A DNA stretch of 11,760 nucleotides from an uncultured Ruminococcus sp. (GTDB lineage Bacteria > Bacillota > Clostridia > Oscillospirales > Ruminococcaceae). Shown piece after piece: positions 1-7,239 of the stretch. The position numbers and the translations under genes are program-made. Below the pieces are notes generated by a model. It was not told the DNA's origin. It saw only the letters and a list, made by a program, of their open reading frames with translations, and made no database searches. The stretch spans positions 1 to 11,760 of the forward strand of contig CALDFS010000080.1 in assembly GCA_937942105.1 (NCBI GenBank), read 5' to 3'. Positions within the stretch are counted from its first letter, which is position 1; every line of letters starts with the position of its first letter.

Positions 1-2
1 CC

Positions 3-761
3 AGCCACACCGCCGCAAGGGCTTCGACATGGATAGCCACCGGCGACCATCTTGCCGACGAAACCTTCACCCCCGAAAAGGTCATGACAAGCTGGTACTT
101 CTTAAACAGCCTTGAAACCTGGGGCGAGGCAGGAACAAGAACAATCGTGTGCATAGGCGACTCCATCACCGACGGCGCAAGCTCCACCACAAACGCCTTT
201 GCAAGATATTCCGATGAGCTGACCCGCAGACTTCAGTCGAGCGACGCCACCAAGAACATAGCAGTCGCTGCCAAGGGCATAGGCGGAAACGCTGTTTTCG
301 GCGGTCTTGGAACCGCCTGCAAGGACAGGTTCGACAGAGACGTTATCAACGTTCCCGGTGTTAAGTACTGCATTGTTTTGATAGGCATAAACGATATCGG
401 CTACGAAAGCGAGGATATGTCCGATAAGATCATTGAAGAATACAAGGTGATGATCGACAAGTGCCACCAAAACGGCATTAAGATCTACGGCGGAACCCTT
501 ACCCCCATAAAAGGAAGCGGCTACTATTCCGAGCTTCACGATGAAACAAGAAAGAAGCTGAACGAATTCATCCGCTCCGATAAGTCCGGCTTCGACGGCT
601 TCATCGACTTTGATGCAGCTTTAGCCGACCCTGCCGACCCCGACAAGCTTGATGACCAGTACGTATCCGTCTGGAACGACTACCTCCACCCCAACGATGC
701 AGGCTACTGCAAGATGGGCGAGGTTGCTTATGAATATCTTAAGGATATTGTAGCTGAATAA
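3..761 (+). CDS. SGNH/GDSL-type esterase (XynE-like), 5'-truncated by the window edge
   Basis: This is the 3' part of a serine esterase of the SGNH hydrolase superfamily. The reading frame is open to the left edge, so the ATG at 84 is internal: 27 sense codons precede it, reading S-H-T-A-A-R and so on. Numbering from that Met, block I is GDSITDG with nucleophile Ser27, block II is Gly68 in GIGGN, block III is GIND with Asn103, and block V is D-Y-L-H-P with Asp199 and His202. All four catalytic or oxyanion positions are therefore present. The pattern of GDSITDG followed by a short R-[WY]-x-D-x-L-x-R-[RL]-L stretch resembles the XynE-like group, which is often linked to removal of acetyl groups from plant polysaccharides. 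The substrate is inference; it could also be another carbohydrate or lipid esterase. No signal peptide can be judged because the N-terminus is missing. It ends before a strong terminator. Confidence 0.85.
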   Translation, partial: SHTAARASTWIATGDHLADETFTPEKVMTSWYFLNSLETWGEAGTRTIVCIGDSITDGASSTTNAFARYSDELTRRLQSSDATKNIAVAAKGIGGNAVFGGLGTACKDRFDRDVINVPGVKYCIVLIGINDIGYESEDMSDKIIEEYKVMIDKCHQNGIKIYGGTLTPIKGSGYYSELHDETRKKLNEFIRSDKSGFDGFIDFDAALADPADPDKLDDQYVSVWNDYLHPNDAGYCKMGEVAYEYLKDIVAE

Positions 762-766
762 ACACT

Positions 767-803
767 AATCCCCTGCTCTTGCGATAAGAACAGGGGATTT
801 TTA
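767..803 (+). terminator. Intrinsic terminator after the SGNH esterase
   Basis: The inverted repeat AATCCCCTG-C-TCTT / AAGA-A-CAGGGGATT has arms at 767-780 and 786-799, a 5-nt loop and one internal mismatch. A short T run follows on the plus strand. It starts six bases after the esterase stop codon. On the minus strand the same hairpin lies past the ABC permease gene but is not followed by a T tract, so it would stop that operon less well. Confidence 0.9.
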
Positions 804-818
804 TGCCTAGACTTGGGT

Positions 819-1625
819 TTATTCAAGATTGAGTCTTCTCTTCAAGAATAGCGTGGTCAGCGCGGTATAAATCGCGGCGAAGATGGCTTGCAGTGCGATC
901 GAAAGAATCAACGAAAGCGCAAAAGCGTTCTGATACTGCTCAAAATTCTCAAAGTGATAGTCGATTCCTTCCGAGGTGATAACGGACATTAAAATGCTCT
1001 CGACAGTTGAGAAGGCTATTACCAGCCCGATGGAGATAAGCGCCTTGCATTTGTTGAAGGAGTAGCCCATCGACATTGCGGAGTATATCATAGAATAGCT
1101 CTTTAAAATTGACACTAACATAAGTATGATAGTGAGGACAAGGTTGAGCCAGCCGCTTGCGCTCAGCTGCATAAGCGCCCCGAAGATGTCGGCGATATCC
1201 TCAAAAGCTTCCGCTATATACATTCTGTTCGACAGCACTACGCAGAGCAATATGCACACAACGGCAACAATCGCCGAAAGTATCTGGAAAACAAGCGAGC
1301 AAAGAAGCTTTGCCATTACGTTTGAAAGAGGTTTTACAGGCAGGGTGTTCATAAGGTAGCCTTCCTTGCCTAAAAGGTTCACCTTAAACCGCCTTATTGC
1401 GAATACGAAGCTTAAAAGCATCGATGCAAAGAGCAAAAAGAAGAAAATTATGATTACTAATACACTAAGAACGGCGATTATAGTCTGACTTGTGTTTGAT
1501 ACTACATCAGGGGTAATTGCCATTGCCCCTGCCGACAGAATGCTCATTATTATTGCCGCTCCGAATACCGGAAAAATCACCCTTGCGCAGGCTTTAAACT
1601 CATATTTGAACAATTTTCCTAACAT
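819..1625 (-). CDS. ABC transporter permease with six predicted helices, partner of the adjacent ATPase
   Basis: This 268-residue integral membrane protein has six hydrophobic segments at about residues 16-38, 49-77, 105-132, 158-182, 195-217 and 234-260. It opens with M-L-G-K-L-F-K-Y-E-F-K, the short amphipathic start typical of ABC-2-type permeases encoded next to YtrB-like ATPases in Firmicutes. It is the last gene of the gntR-ATPase-permease operon. Its ATG overlaps the end of the ATPase gene by 7 bases (ATGTTAG), which implies translational coupling and a fixed complex. The transported substrate is not visible in sequence. Related GntR-controlled systems respond to cell-wall antibiotics or membrane stress, so an export or detoxification role is a reasonable inference. 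The family assignment rests on topology and context, not on a catalytic motif. Confidence 0.85.
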   Translation of the reverse strand: MLGKLFKYEFKACARVIFPVFGAAIIMSILSAGAMAITPDVVSNTSQTIIAVLSVLVIIIFFFLLFASMLLSFVFAIRRFKVNLLGKEGYLMNTLPVKPLSNVMAKLLCSLVFQILSAIVAVVCILLCVVLSNRMYIAEAFEDIADIFGALMQLSASGWLNLVLTIILMLVSILKSYSMIYSAMSMGYSFNKCKALISIGLVIAFSTVESILMSVITSEGIDYHFENFEQYQNAFALSLILSIALQAIFAAIYTALTTLFLKRRLNLE

Positions 1626-2320
1626 CTGAATTCCTCCCTGAAAAGCGAGTCAACGCTCATGCCGCGCTGGTCGCGAATATTATCCACAGTATCATTTAGC
1701 ACAATGCTGCCATTCTTGATGAAGAATACCTCGTCAAGAATCTTCTCAACGTCCGAAATAAGGTGGGTTGAGATAACCACCGCCGCTTCGGGGCTGTAGT
1801 TTGAGATTATCGTGTTCAGGATATAATCGCGGGTGGCGGGGTCAACTCCGCCCAAAGGTTCATCTAAAAGATACAGCTTAGCCTCGCGGCTCATGGTCAG
1901 AACAAGCTGAACCTTTTCCTTGTTGCCCTTTGAAAGAGTCTTGAATCGCTGGTTTTCGTCAAGATTCAGGCTTTTAAGCATATCCTTTGCCTTTTCCAGC
2001 TTGAAATCAGCATAGAAATCGCTGTAAAATCTCAGAAGCTCCTTAATTTTCATCCATTCCGGAAGCGTAACGCAGTCGGGCAGGTAGGATATATCTCTTT
2101 TAGACTGCACCCCGATTGGATTGCCGCAAATCGTTATCTCGCCCGAGGTGGGAGTTAAAAGACCATTTGCTATTTTAATAAGAGTAGTCTTTCCGCTTCC
2201 GTTTGGTCCTAACAGCCCGACTATTTTGCCGCCTGTTATTTCGATATTGACATCATTCAGCGCCTTTAAAGCGCCGTAGCTTTTACACAACCCTCTGCAT
2301 TCCATCACAGCGTTGCTCAT
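1619..2320 (-). CDS. ABC transporter ATP-binding protein (YtrB/YxlF-like)
   Basis: This 233-residue cytoplasmic ATPase should drive the six-helix permease encoded immediately downstream. Walker A is GPNGSGKT at residues 38-45. The signature is the degenerate LSKGN at 129-133 instead of LSGGQ. Walker B is L-Y-L-L-D-E-P at 149-155, with catalytic Glu154. The D-loop is G-G-V-D at 157-160, and the switch histidine is His186 in ISTH. The Q-loop region reads I-S-Y-L-P-D, so Asp82 stands where most ABC ATPases have Gln. This, together with LSKGN, is in my memory common in the YtrB-like, GntR-linked group and does not by itself suggest inactivity. The ATG follows an AAAGGA ribosome binding site. The gap to the gntR stop codon is 42 bases with no terminator, so the three genes should be co-transcribed. 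Confidence 0.93.
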   Translation of the reverse strand: MSNAVMECRGLCKSYGALKALNDVNIEITGGKIVGLLGPNGSGKTTLIKIANGLLTPTSGEITICGNPIGVQSKRDISYLPDCVTLPEWMKIKELLRFYSDFYADFKLEKAKDMLKSLNLDENQRFKTLSKGNKEKVQLVLTMSREAKLYLLDEPLGGVDPATRDYILNTIISNYSPEAAVVISTHLISDVEKILDEVFFIKNGSIVLNDTVDNIRDQRGMSVDSLFREEFRC

Positions 2321-2362
2321 ACTAAATCATTCCTTTCTGATTTTCCCTTATTGAAGCCGTGC

Positions 2363-2728
2363 TTATGAGGCTTCGTTCATGCTTTCAAGAAGCTTTATTG
2401 CAGCTTCCCTGCCATATCCGATTTTCTGCATACTGCTCAAAAAATCGGAAATGCTCCTTCGGGCTATTTCAAGCTTTGCGCTTTGAATTATGCCCACATC
2501 CTCGGTAACAAACCGCCCGCTTGTGCGGTTTGAGGACATAAGCCCCATGCGTTCAAGCTCGGACAGCGCGCGCTGCATTGTGTTGGGGTTCACACCTGCG
2601 GCATATGCAAGCTCCCGCACGGGCATGACCTTCTCACCCGGGCTAAGCTCACCCGAAACTATGAACAGCTTCATCTGCTCGATTATCTGAGAGTAGATAG
2701 GTCGGTCATCTGAAAACTCCCATTTCAT
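2363..2728 (-). CDS. GntR-family transcriptional repressor, YtrA subfamily
   Basis: This 121-residue DNA-binding protein has an N-terminal winged helix at about residues 10-76. It contains the typical GntR stretch P-I-Y-x-Q-I, then S-G-E-L-x-P-G-E-K-V-M-P-V-R-E-L, N-P-N-T-M-Q-R-A-L-S-E-L-E-R and a wing of S-x-R-x-S-G-R-F-V-T. Only about 45 residues follow, predicted helical and fit for dimerisation. The short tail lacks an FCD or UTRA ligand domain and marks the YtrA subfamily. The ATG at 2728 is preferred because it sits 8 bases after GGAGG. A GTG at 2737 in the same frame overlaps that ribosome binding site. It heads the operon with the ABC ATPase and permease, the usual YtrA arrangement. 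It most likely represses its own operon through the palindrome at 2749-2784. The inducer is unknown. Confidence 0.92.
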   Translation of the reverse strand: MKWEFSDDRPIYSQIIEQMKLFIVSGELSPGEKVMPVRELAYAAGVNPNTMQRALSELERMGLMSSNRTSGRFVTEDVGIIQSAKLEIARRSISDFLSSMQKIGYGREAAIKLLESMNEAS

Positions 2729-2748
2729 TATCTTCACCTCCGCCTGTC

Positions 2749-2784
2749 AGTATTATTGTATTAATGGCTTAGTACAATAATACT
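2749..2784. promoter_or_regulatory. Probable GntR (YtrA-type) operator, 36-bp near-perfect palindrome
   Basis: AGTATTATTGTA at 2749-2760 and TACAATAATACT at 2773-2784 are perfect 12-base inverted repeats. After one mismatch the symmetry continues inward for three more pairs (TAA/TTA), leaving only TGGC at the centre. It overlaps the -10 box and start region of the gntR operon. The inner half-sites (GTAxTA...TAxTAC) resemble YtrA-type operators as I remember them. Binding is inferred from position and symmetry. Confidence 0.8.
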
Positions 2785-2805
2785 ACATGATTATAGTTTT
2801 GTCAA
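2777..2805 (-). promoter_or_regulatory. SigA-type promoter of the gntR-ABC operon
   Basis: On the minus strand the -35 box TTGACA (2805-2800) is separated by exactly 17 bases from a -10 box TATTAT (2782-2777). Transcription should start near 2770. The -10 box lies inside one arm of the large palindrome, so a bound repressor would block polymerase. Confidence 0.8.
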
Positions 2806-2813
2806 TAGGTTTT

Positions 2814-2861
2814 GCAAAAAAATTCGCAGACATTCAAAAAAAATCTCCATGTCTGCGAATT
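2814..2861 (-). terminator. Intrinsic terminator after the oxidoreductase gene
   Basis: A perfect 13-bp stem (AATTCGCAGACAT / ATGTCTGCGAATT, arms 2821-2833 and 2849-2861) has a 15-nt loop. Read on the minus strand it is followed by seven T residues. It ends the glycosidase-oxidoreductase operon and separates it from the gntR promoter. Confidence 0.92.
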
Positions 2862-2884
2862 ATATTGTATTTTTTCGGGATAAA

Positions 2885-3871
2885 TCAGGCTTCTGAAGGA
2901 TAAACAAGTCCCCACTCGCGGCGTAAGCTGTCCATTATCTTCATAACGCCCGCCGTTCCCTCCAGCGGGACTTTTTTGCTCTCGGCAAGACCGTCACTAA
3001 GGCAATTCTGCGCCTCGATGATCTCATACTCATAGCCGTTGCAGGGGTGGGGCGTAACGCTCTCCTTAACAAGCTTGCAGGATTTATCATAGAGCCTTAC
3101 AGCTGCGGTGCAGTGGAACCACGGGTCAAAGGCTATTCTGCCCTTGGTGCCGACTATAACCGCGCGGTTATCGTTGTCAATATCGAATCCCGCGATGAAG
3201 CTTGCGTAGGCGTTTTTGTACTTCATTATTACCGTTTCGTTCAGGTCGATGCCCATGTCGATGTTCACCGCCGAACTTACGCTCTCCGGCTCGTATCCCA
3301 GAAAAGCGGTTATGAATGTTATGGGATATACGCCTAAATCAAGAAGCGCTCCGCCGCCGAGCTTGGCATCGAAAAGCCTGTCTGAAAGATTATACTGGTT
3401 CGGGCAGGAGAAGTCTGCGCGGATGGCGCGGATATCCCCTATCAAGCCTTCATCTGCCCACTTTTTGGCAGTCAGAAACGCCGGAAGGCACTTCATCCAC
3501 ATAGCCTCCATGAAGAAAAGACCCTTTTCCTTTGCCAGCGAAACAAGCTTTTCCAGCTCGCCGGAATTAAGTGTAATGCTCTTTTCGCAGAGGACGTTTT
3601 TGCCGTTTTCCAAACAAAGCTTTGCATTTTCATAATGGCAGCTCATCGGCGAAGCTATATACACGATATCCACATCGGGGTCGCGGGCAAGCTCCTCGTA
3701 GCTTGAATATGCCTTCTGCGCGCCAGCTTTATGGGCGAATTCCTCAGCCTTATCCTTAGTCCGCGATGCACATGCATACAGCCTTGCATCCGGCACGGAA
3801 TTGACCGCTTTTGCAAATGTATAGGCTATCTTTCCGGTAGCCATTATTCCCCAGTTGTATGTTTTCAACAT
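2885..3871 (-). CDS. Gfo/Idh/MocA-family oxidoreductase, dihydrodiol-dehydrogenase-like
   Basis: This 328-residue cytoplasmic NAD(P)-dependent sugar or cyclitol dehydrogenase has an N-terminal Rossmann fold. The dinucleotide motif is W-G-I-M-A-T-G-K-I-A at residues 7-16, followed by Y-A-C-A-S-R at 32-37. The family's E-K-P motif appears as E-K-S at 96-98, keeping Lys97 but losing the Pro. The C-terminal domain has G-G-G-A-L-L-D-L-G-V-Y-P at 172-183. Tyr182 lies where dimeric dihydrodiol dehydrogenases have their catalytic Tyr, in place of the D-x-G-x-H of other members. The ATG at 3871 is preferred, being 7 bases after GGAGG; an upstream TTG is too close to that site. It starts 13 bases after the stop of the putative glycosidase gene, so the two form an operon and may act on one glycoside, one cleaving and the other oxidising the sugar. 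The substrate cannot be read from the sequence. Confidence 0.9.
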   Translation of the reverse strand: MLKTYNWGIMATGKIAYTFAKAVNSVPDARLYACASRTKDKAEEFAHKAGAQKAYSSYEELARDPDVDIVYIASPMSCHYENAKLCLENGKNVLCEKSITLNSGELEKLVSLAKEKGLFFMEAMWMKCLPAFLTAKKWADEGLIGDIRAIRADFSCPNQYNLSDRLFDAKLGGGALLDLGVYPITFITAFLGYEPESVSSAVNIDMGIDLNETVIMKYKNAYASFIAGFDIDNDNRAVIVGTKGRIAFDPWFHCTAAVRLYDKSCKLVKESVTPHPCNGYEYEIIEAQNCLSDGLAESKKVPLEGTAGVMKIMDSLRREWGLVYPSEA

Positions 3872-3884
3872 AGCCAAACCTCCA

Positions 3885-5420
3885 TCAATCGCACCTCGCC
3901 GCTAAAACGGCGATACCCTCTTTCCCAGGAAGATTTACCTTGACAGTTCCGCTTACGCCCTTTGCGGCTGGCGTCCTTGTCATCTCCCAGATGTCTATTA
4001 TATCAATGTTATAGCTTCCCTCGCCTGGCATGGTTATATAGTTGAACGCAGGGCAGGTTCTGCCATAGTACCATATCGCCGCCGCGCCGCCCCGGCATAC
4101 GCCTGTTGTTCCCCTGCTCTTAAGGATAAACGGCTGTATTCTGTCTTCCGGCAGGGATGAAAGACCGTTTGCCCAGAAATCGTATTTCATATCCTGCGGA
4201 ACGCCGTTTTTCTTTAATTCAAGCACTCTTTCCTTGCTTATCCATTCCATTCTGCTTGGATGGCGGTAATCGAGCGGAGACGGCAGGCTTTCGATAATTC
4301 CACGCAGAAAAGCAATTCTTTCAGGACTTTCGCCTTTCAGGATTCCGCCCTTTGCCCACCAAAGAATATCATTAGGGTCAACAAAGGTTTCGCCATGGGT
4401 GCAGTAGCCTCCGCATACCACAGCCGTCCAGAATCGATGGGTAAGCTCGATCGCGGAGATGTTTCCCCAGCCGGCGTCAAGATTTCCCTCGTAGCATATT
4501 TCGTCAAACACAACAGGCTTGCCGTATCTTGCCCTGAGCTCGGGTACTTCATTCATGTTTATATCCTGAATCGAGCAGTGTGTGACCTCTGGCAGGGTGA
4601 AATCGTAATAGTCAAAGCAGTTGTGATTGCTCAAAAGGTGGTGCGCGTGGTCGTTTCGGGCTATGAACCGCCCGAACTCCGCCCAATCCTCCCTGCTGTA
4701 TGCCATCAGGTCATATTCGTTTGCAAGGCTCCACCATACGTTGGGATATGCGCATAATCTGCGGGTTATGCAGTCAAGATAAGCCATGCTCTCATTGCGG
4801 GTCATCCTGGAAAATCCCCAGCGGTCGTATGGATGGAAGAGGATTATATCGCACTGAACGCCGTGCCTTCCAAGCCGCTCGATTATAGCTTCAAAGCGAT
4901 GCCAGAAGCGGAAATCGGGCTTGGATGTATCCCACCTGCCGTCGGTCTTTTCAAAGGCAAAAAGCTCCGGCTCGTTTTTGTTGTAGGCATAGAACTTGGG
5001 AAAAACACAAAAGCGGACCTTGTTGAAGGGCGATGATTCGATTGAGCAAAGCGTTTGTTCAACAAGCTCCTGCGGCTGGTGTGCAAGAGCATAGACGGTC
5101 GTTCCGAATGGATAAAACCATCTGCCGGAATCATATTTAAAATGGAAGCCATCCGCACGGACAACGCCGTTATCGCCTTCTTCTGCGGGCAGGCATTCTA
5201 TCTCAAAGCTGCAGCTTACAATTCCGCTGACGGTGACGCGGTAAATCCCCGCCTTCAGCGGCAAGAAGCGGAGCCTGTAAACGCCGCCGCCATCGTAAAA
5301 GCCCTTTACCGCAGTCCTTTCTCCGTCAAGCTCGAAGTCTGCGGTCAGATTTATATCGACATAAGAGCCATCAGGCTCGGGCGCGGTATATGTCAGCTCA
5401 TAGGTTTTGTATTGGGTCAT
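3885..5420 (-). CDS. Putative glycoside hydrolase with DUF5060, DUF4038-like barrel and DUF5605-type tail
   Basis: This 511-residue protein has a beta-sandwich N-terminus (about residues 5-80, DUF5060-like), a TIM-barrel centre (about 85-400, resembling DUF4038/apiosidase-like proteins) and a C-terminal beta domain (about 430-511, DUF5605-like). The barrel contains P-N-V-W-W-S-L-A-N-E-Y, where Asn234-Glu235 fits the acid/base N-E pair of clan A retaining glycosidases. It also contains P-V-V-F-D-E-I-C-Y-E-G-N with Glu307 as likely nucleophile. No signal peptide is present, so it probably acts in the cytoplasm on imported oligosaccharides or glycosides. The ATG at 5420 follows AAGGAG by 8 bases and lies downstream of a consensus promoter; a longer open frame to 5480 would begin inside that promoter. 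It is co-transcribed with the downstream oxidoreductase. The domain names are from memory of similar architectures, and the substrate is unknown. Confidence 0.85.
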   Translation of the reverse strand: MTQYKTYELTYTAPEPDGSYVDINLTADFELDGERTAVKGFYDGGGVYRLRFLPLKAGIYRVTVSGIVSCSFEIECLPAEEGDNGVVRADGFHFKYDSGRWFYPFGTTVYALAHQPQELVEQTLCSIESSPFNKVRFCVFPKFYAYNKNEPELFAFEKTDGRWDTSKPDFRFWHRFEAIIERLGRHGVQCDIILFHPYDRWGFSRMTRNESMAYLDCITRRLCAYPNVWWSLANEYDLMAYSREDWAEFGRFIARNDHAHHLLSNHNCFDYYDFTLPEVTHCSIQDINMNEVPELRARYGKPVVFDEICYEGNLDAGWGNISAIELTHRFWTAVVCGGYCTHGETFVDPNDILWWAKGGILKGESPERIAFLRGIIESLPSPLDYRHPSRMEWISKERVLELKKNGVPQDMKYDFWANGLSSLPEDRIQPFILKSRGTTGVCRGGAAAIWYYGRTCPAFNYITMPGEGSYNIDIIDIWEMTRTPAAKGVSGTVKVNLPGKEGIAVLAARCD

Positions 5421-5451
5421 AAAGATTCTCCTTCCGCGATAGTATGTATTC

Positions 5452-5480
5452 ATTATAACCCACCTGCGCGGCGCAGTCAA
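5452..5480 (-). promoter_or_regulatory. Promoter of the glycosidase-oxidoreductase operon with an internal palindrome
   Basis: On the minus strand the -35 box TTGACT (5480-5475) is followed after 17 bases by a perfect -10 box TATAAT (5457-5452). The start would be near 5445, giving a leader of about 25 bases. The 13-base palindrome CTGCGCGGCGCAG at 5464-5476 fills the spacer and touches the -35 box, a position suited to a repressor operator. Confidence 0.82.
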
Positions 5481-5501
5481 TCACAAAATCAGCTTATTAG
5501 C

Positions 5502-5535
5502 AAAAAACAACGCCCCCTGTGCACAGAGAGCGTTG
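5502..5535 (-). terminator. Intrinsic terminator of gdhA
   Basis: On the minus strand CAACGC...GCGTTG (5535-5530 with 5513-5508) encloses an inner CTGTG/CACAG stem joined by G-T pairs, and six T residues follow. It begins about 20 bases past the gdhA stop codon and ends just upstream of the glycosidase promoter. Confidence 0.93.
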
Positions 5536-5555
5536 TATGATATTATCCTTAAAAA

Positions 5556-6908
5556 TCAGTAAGCAATACCCTGCCACTTCATAGCGTCCGCAACCTTAAG
5601 GAAGCCTGCGATGTTCGCGCCGACAACAAGGTTGCCCTCGTGGTCGAATTCCTTGGAAGCGTTGTATGCATTGTGGAAGATGTTAACCATTATGCCGTGA
5701 AGCTTGGAGTCAACCTCCTCAAATGTCCAGCTGAGTCTTTCGGAGTTCTGGGACATTTCAAGACCTGAAGTTGCAACGCCGCCGGCATTGGCAGCCTTTG
5801 CAGGACCAAACAGAACGCCGGCTTTAAGGAACTTCTCAACAGCCTCGGGGGTGGAAGGCATGTTAGCGCCCTCGGCAACAGCGATAACGCCGTTTGCGAT
5901 AAGAGCGTCGGCAGCGTCGCCGTCAAGCTCGTTCTGGGTGGCGCAGGGCAGAGCGATATCGCACTTAACAGTCCAGATTCCCTTGCAGCCTTCGGTGTAG
6001 GAAGCGCCCGAAACGCGGTTTACATATTCCTTGATTCTGCCTCTTTCAACTTCCTTTATCTGCTTAACAACATCTAAGTTTATGCCGTTGGGGTCGTAGA
6101 TATAGCCGTTGGAATCGCTCATTGCAACTACCTTTGCACCAAGGGTGGTAGCCTTTTCGTTGGCGTAGATGGCAACGTTGCCGGAGCCGGAGATTACAAC
6201 AGTCTTGCCTGCAAACGATTCATTCTTCATGCACTTAAGCATCTCATCGGTAAAGTAGCAAAGACCGTAGCCGGTTGCCTGAGTTCTTGCCAAGGAGCCG
6301 CCGTAGGAAAGACCCTTACCGGTAAGAACGCCGGTGAACTCGTTGCGAAGTCTCTTATACTGACCGAACATGAAGCCTATTTCACGCGCGCCAACGCCTA
6401 TATCACCGGCGGGAACGTCGGGATCAGGACCGATGTACTTAAAGAGCTCGTTCATAAAGGACTGGCAGAAGCGCATGACCTCGGCATCGGACTTGCCCTT
6501 GGGGTCAAAGTCGGAGCCGCCCTTGCCGCCGCCCATAGGAAGACCGGTAAGGCTGTTCTTGAAAATCTGCTCAAAGCCTAAGAACTTGATAACCGAAGCG
6601 TTTACAGAGGGGTGAAGTCTTAAACCGCCCTTATAGGGACCGATAGCGGAGTTGAACTGAACTCTGAAGCCGCGGTTTACTCTTACCTTGCCGCTGTCAT
6701 CAACCCACGGAACACGGAAGATTATCTGTCTTTCCGGCTCTACTATTCTGTCGATGATGCCGGCCTCAACAATGTCTGGTCTTTTTTCAACAACGGGTTC
6801 AAGGCTTTCGAGCACCTCGCCCACCGCCTGCAAGAATTCCTTTTCGCCGGGGTTGCGGGCGCAGACGTCGTCATAGACCTTTTGCAAGTATGCGTTTTTA
6901 AATGTCAT
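5556..6908 (-). CDS. gdhA: NADP-type glutamate dehydrogenase
   Basis: This 450-residue enzyme makes L-glutamate from 2-oxoglutarate, ammonium and NADPH in the cytoplasm (probable EC 1.4.1.4). Its length is that of the hexameric short-chain GDH class. The dimerisation and substrate domain has P-Y-K-G-G-L-R with Lys93, P-M-G-G-G-K-G-G with catalytic Lys129, and V-P-A-G-D-I-G-V-G with catalytic Asp169. The dinucleotide site is G-S-G-N-V-A at 241-246. The segment S-D-S-N-G at 264-268 resembles NADP-specific enzymes more than the S-G-P-D-G type of NAD-specific clostridial GDH; the cofactor call is therefore inference. The ATG at 6908 follows GGAGG by 9 bases. The gene stands alone, with its own promoter and terminator, and has a hairpin in its leader. 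In gut Clostridia this enzyme is a main route of ammonium assimilation. Confidence 0.96.
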   Translation of the reverse strand: MTFKNAYLQKVYDDVCARNPGEKEFLQAVGEVLESLEPVVEKRPDIVEAGIIDRIVEPERQIIFRVPWVDDSGKVRVNRGFRVQFNSAIGPYKGGLRLHPSVNASVIKFLGFEQIFKNSLTGLPMGGGKGGSDFDPKGKSDAEVMRFCQSFMNELFKYIGPDPDVPAGDIGVGAREIGFMFGQYKRLRNEFTGVLTGKGLSYGGSLARTQATGYGLCYFTDEMLKCMKNESFAGKTVVISGSGNVAIYANEKATTLGAKVVAMSDSNGYIYDPNGINLDVVKQIKEVERGRIKEYVNRVSGASYTEGCKGIWTVKCDIALPCATQNELDGDAADALIANGVIAVAEGANMPSTPEAVEKFLKAGVLFGPAKAANAGGVATSGLEMSQNSERLSWTFEEVDSKLHGIMVNIFHNAYNASKEFDHEGNLVVGANIAGFLKVADAMKWQGIAY

Positions 6909-6929
6909 AAGTATACCTCCATAATAATT

Positions 6930-6959
6930 GCTCCGGCGGGATTTTTTCCCTTCGGTAGC
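6930..6959 (-). promoter_or_regulatory. Hairpin in the gdhA leader
   Basis: The minus-strand leader can fold GCU-CCG-GGGA against UCCC-CGG-AGC, with a bulged A, a 2x2 internal loop and an A-rich loop. It lies between the promoter and the ribosome binding site (6915-6919). No T tract follows, so it is not a terminator as drawn. It matches no riboswitch class I know. It may only stabilise the transcript. Confidence 0.4.
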
Positions 6960-6982
6960 TTAATTGCATTATCACAATATAC

Positions 6983-7010
6983 AGTATACCACACGCTTTA
7001 AAATTTGCAA
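6983..7010 (-). promoter_or_regulatory. Probable promoter of gdhA
   Basis: On the minus strand a -35-like TTGCAA (7010-7005) is separated by 16 bases from a -10 box TATACT (6988-6983). It is the best match in the region and would give a leader of about 70 bases. Confidence 0.6.
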
Positions 7011-7167
7011 GTGGTAAAGTGCAGAATTTCAGTTTTTCATATTTTTGAGCCAATTAGGCGTGATTTTTTATTAAATTTGAACAATCGCGGATGAAAGTAT
7101 TCATTTATGCAATCATAATTTTCACGATAACCGACGTTTTTCGGGAAATTTACATCAGCACTGCACC

Positions 7168-7196
7168 TTGACGACCATCATCTTATCAGCTATAAT
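7168..7196 (+). promoter_or_regulatory. Promoter of the dtd operon
   Basis: TTGACG at 7168-7173 is followed, after exactly 17 bases, by TATAAT at 7191-7196. The expected start is near 7203, leaving a leader of under 40 bases before the dtd ATG. Confidence 0.82.
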
Positions 7197-7239
7197 ATGA
7201 TTATCTAAATCAGGATATTCCCGAAAGGACGAAATAAAC

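Larger units (their letters stand above)
6909..7239. other. Divergent intergenic region between gdhA and dtd
   Basis: This AT-rich 331-base spacer holds the gdhA promoter and leader hairpin on its left side and the dtd promoter on its right. Between about 7021 and 7160 I see no gene, RNA or clear repeat. Confidence 0.7.

Noticed and set aside
102..539. 145-codon open frame on the minus strand
   Set aside because: Antisense shadow of the SGNH esterase, whose catalytic blocks are clear in the other strand.
4260..4757. 165-codon open frame on the plus strand
   Set aside because: Antisense to the glycosidase barrel region including its catalytic motifs; it only reflects codon bias of the real gene.
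5055..5540. 161-codon open frame on the plus strand
   Set aside because: It lies opposite the N-terminal part of the glycosidase gene, its promoter and the gdhA terminator; no family resemblance and no promoter.
6930..6959. gdhA leader as a known glutamine or glycine riboswitch
   Set aside because: The single short hairpin lacks the conserved core and size of those classes.
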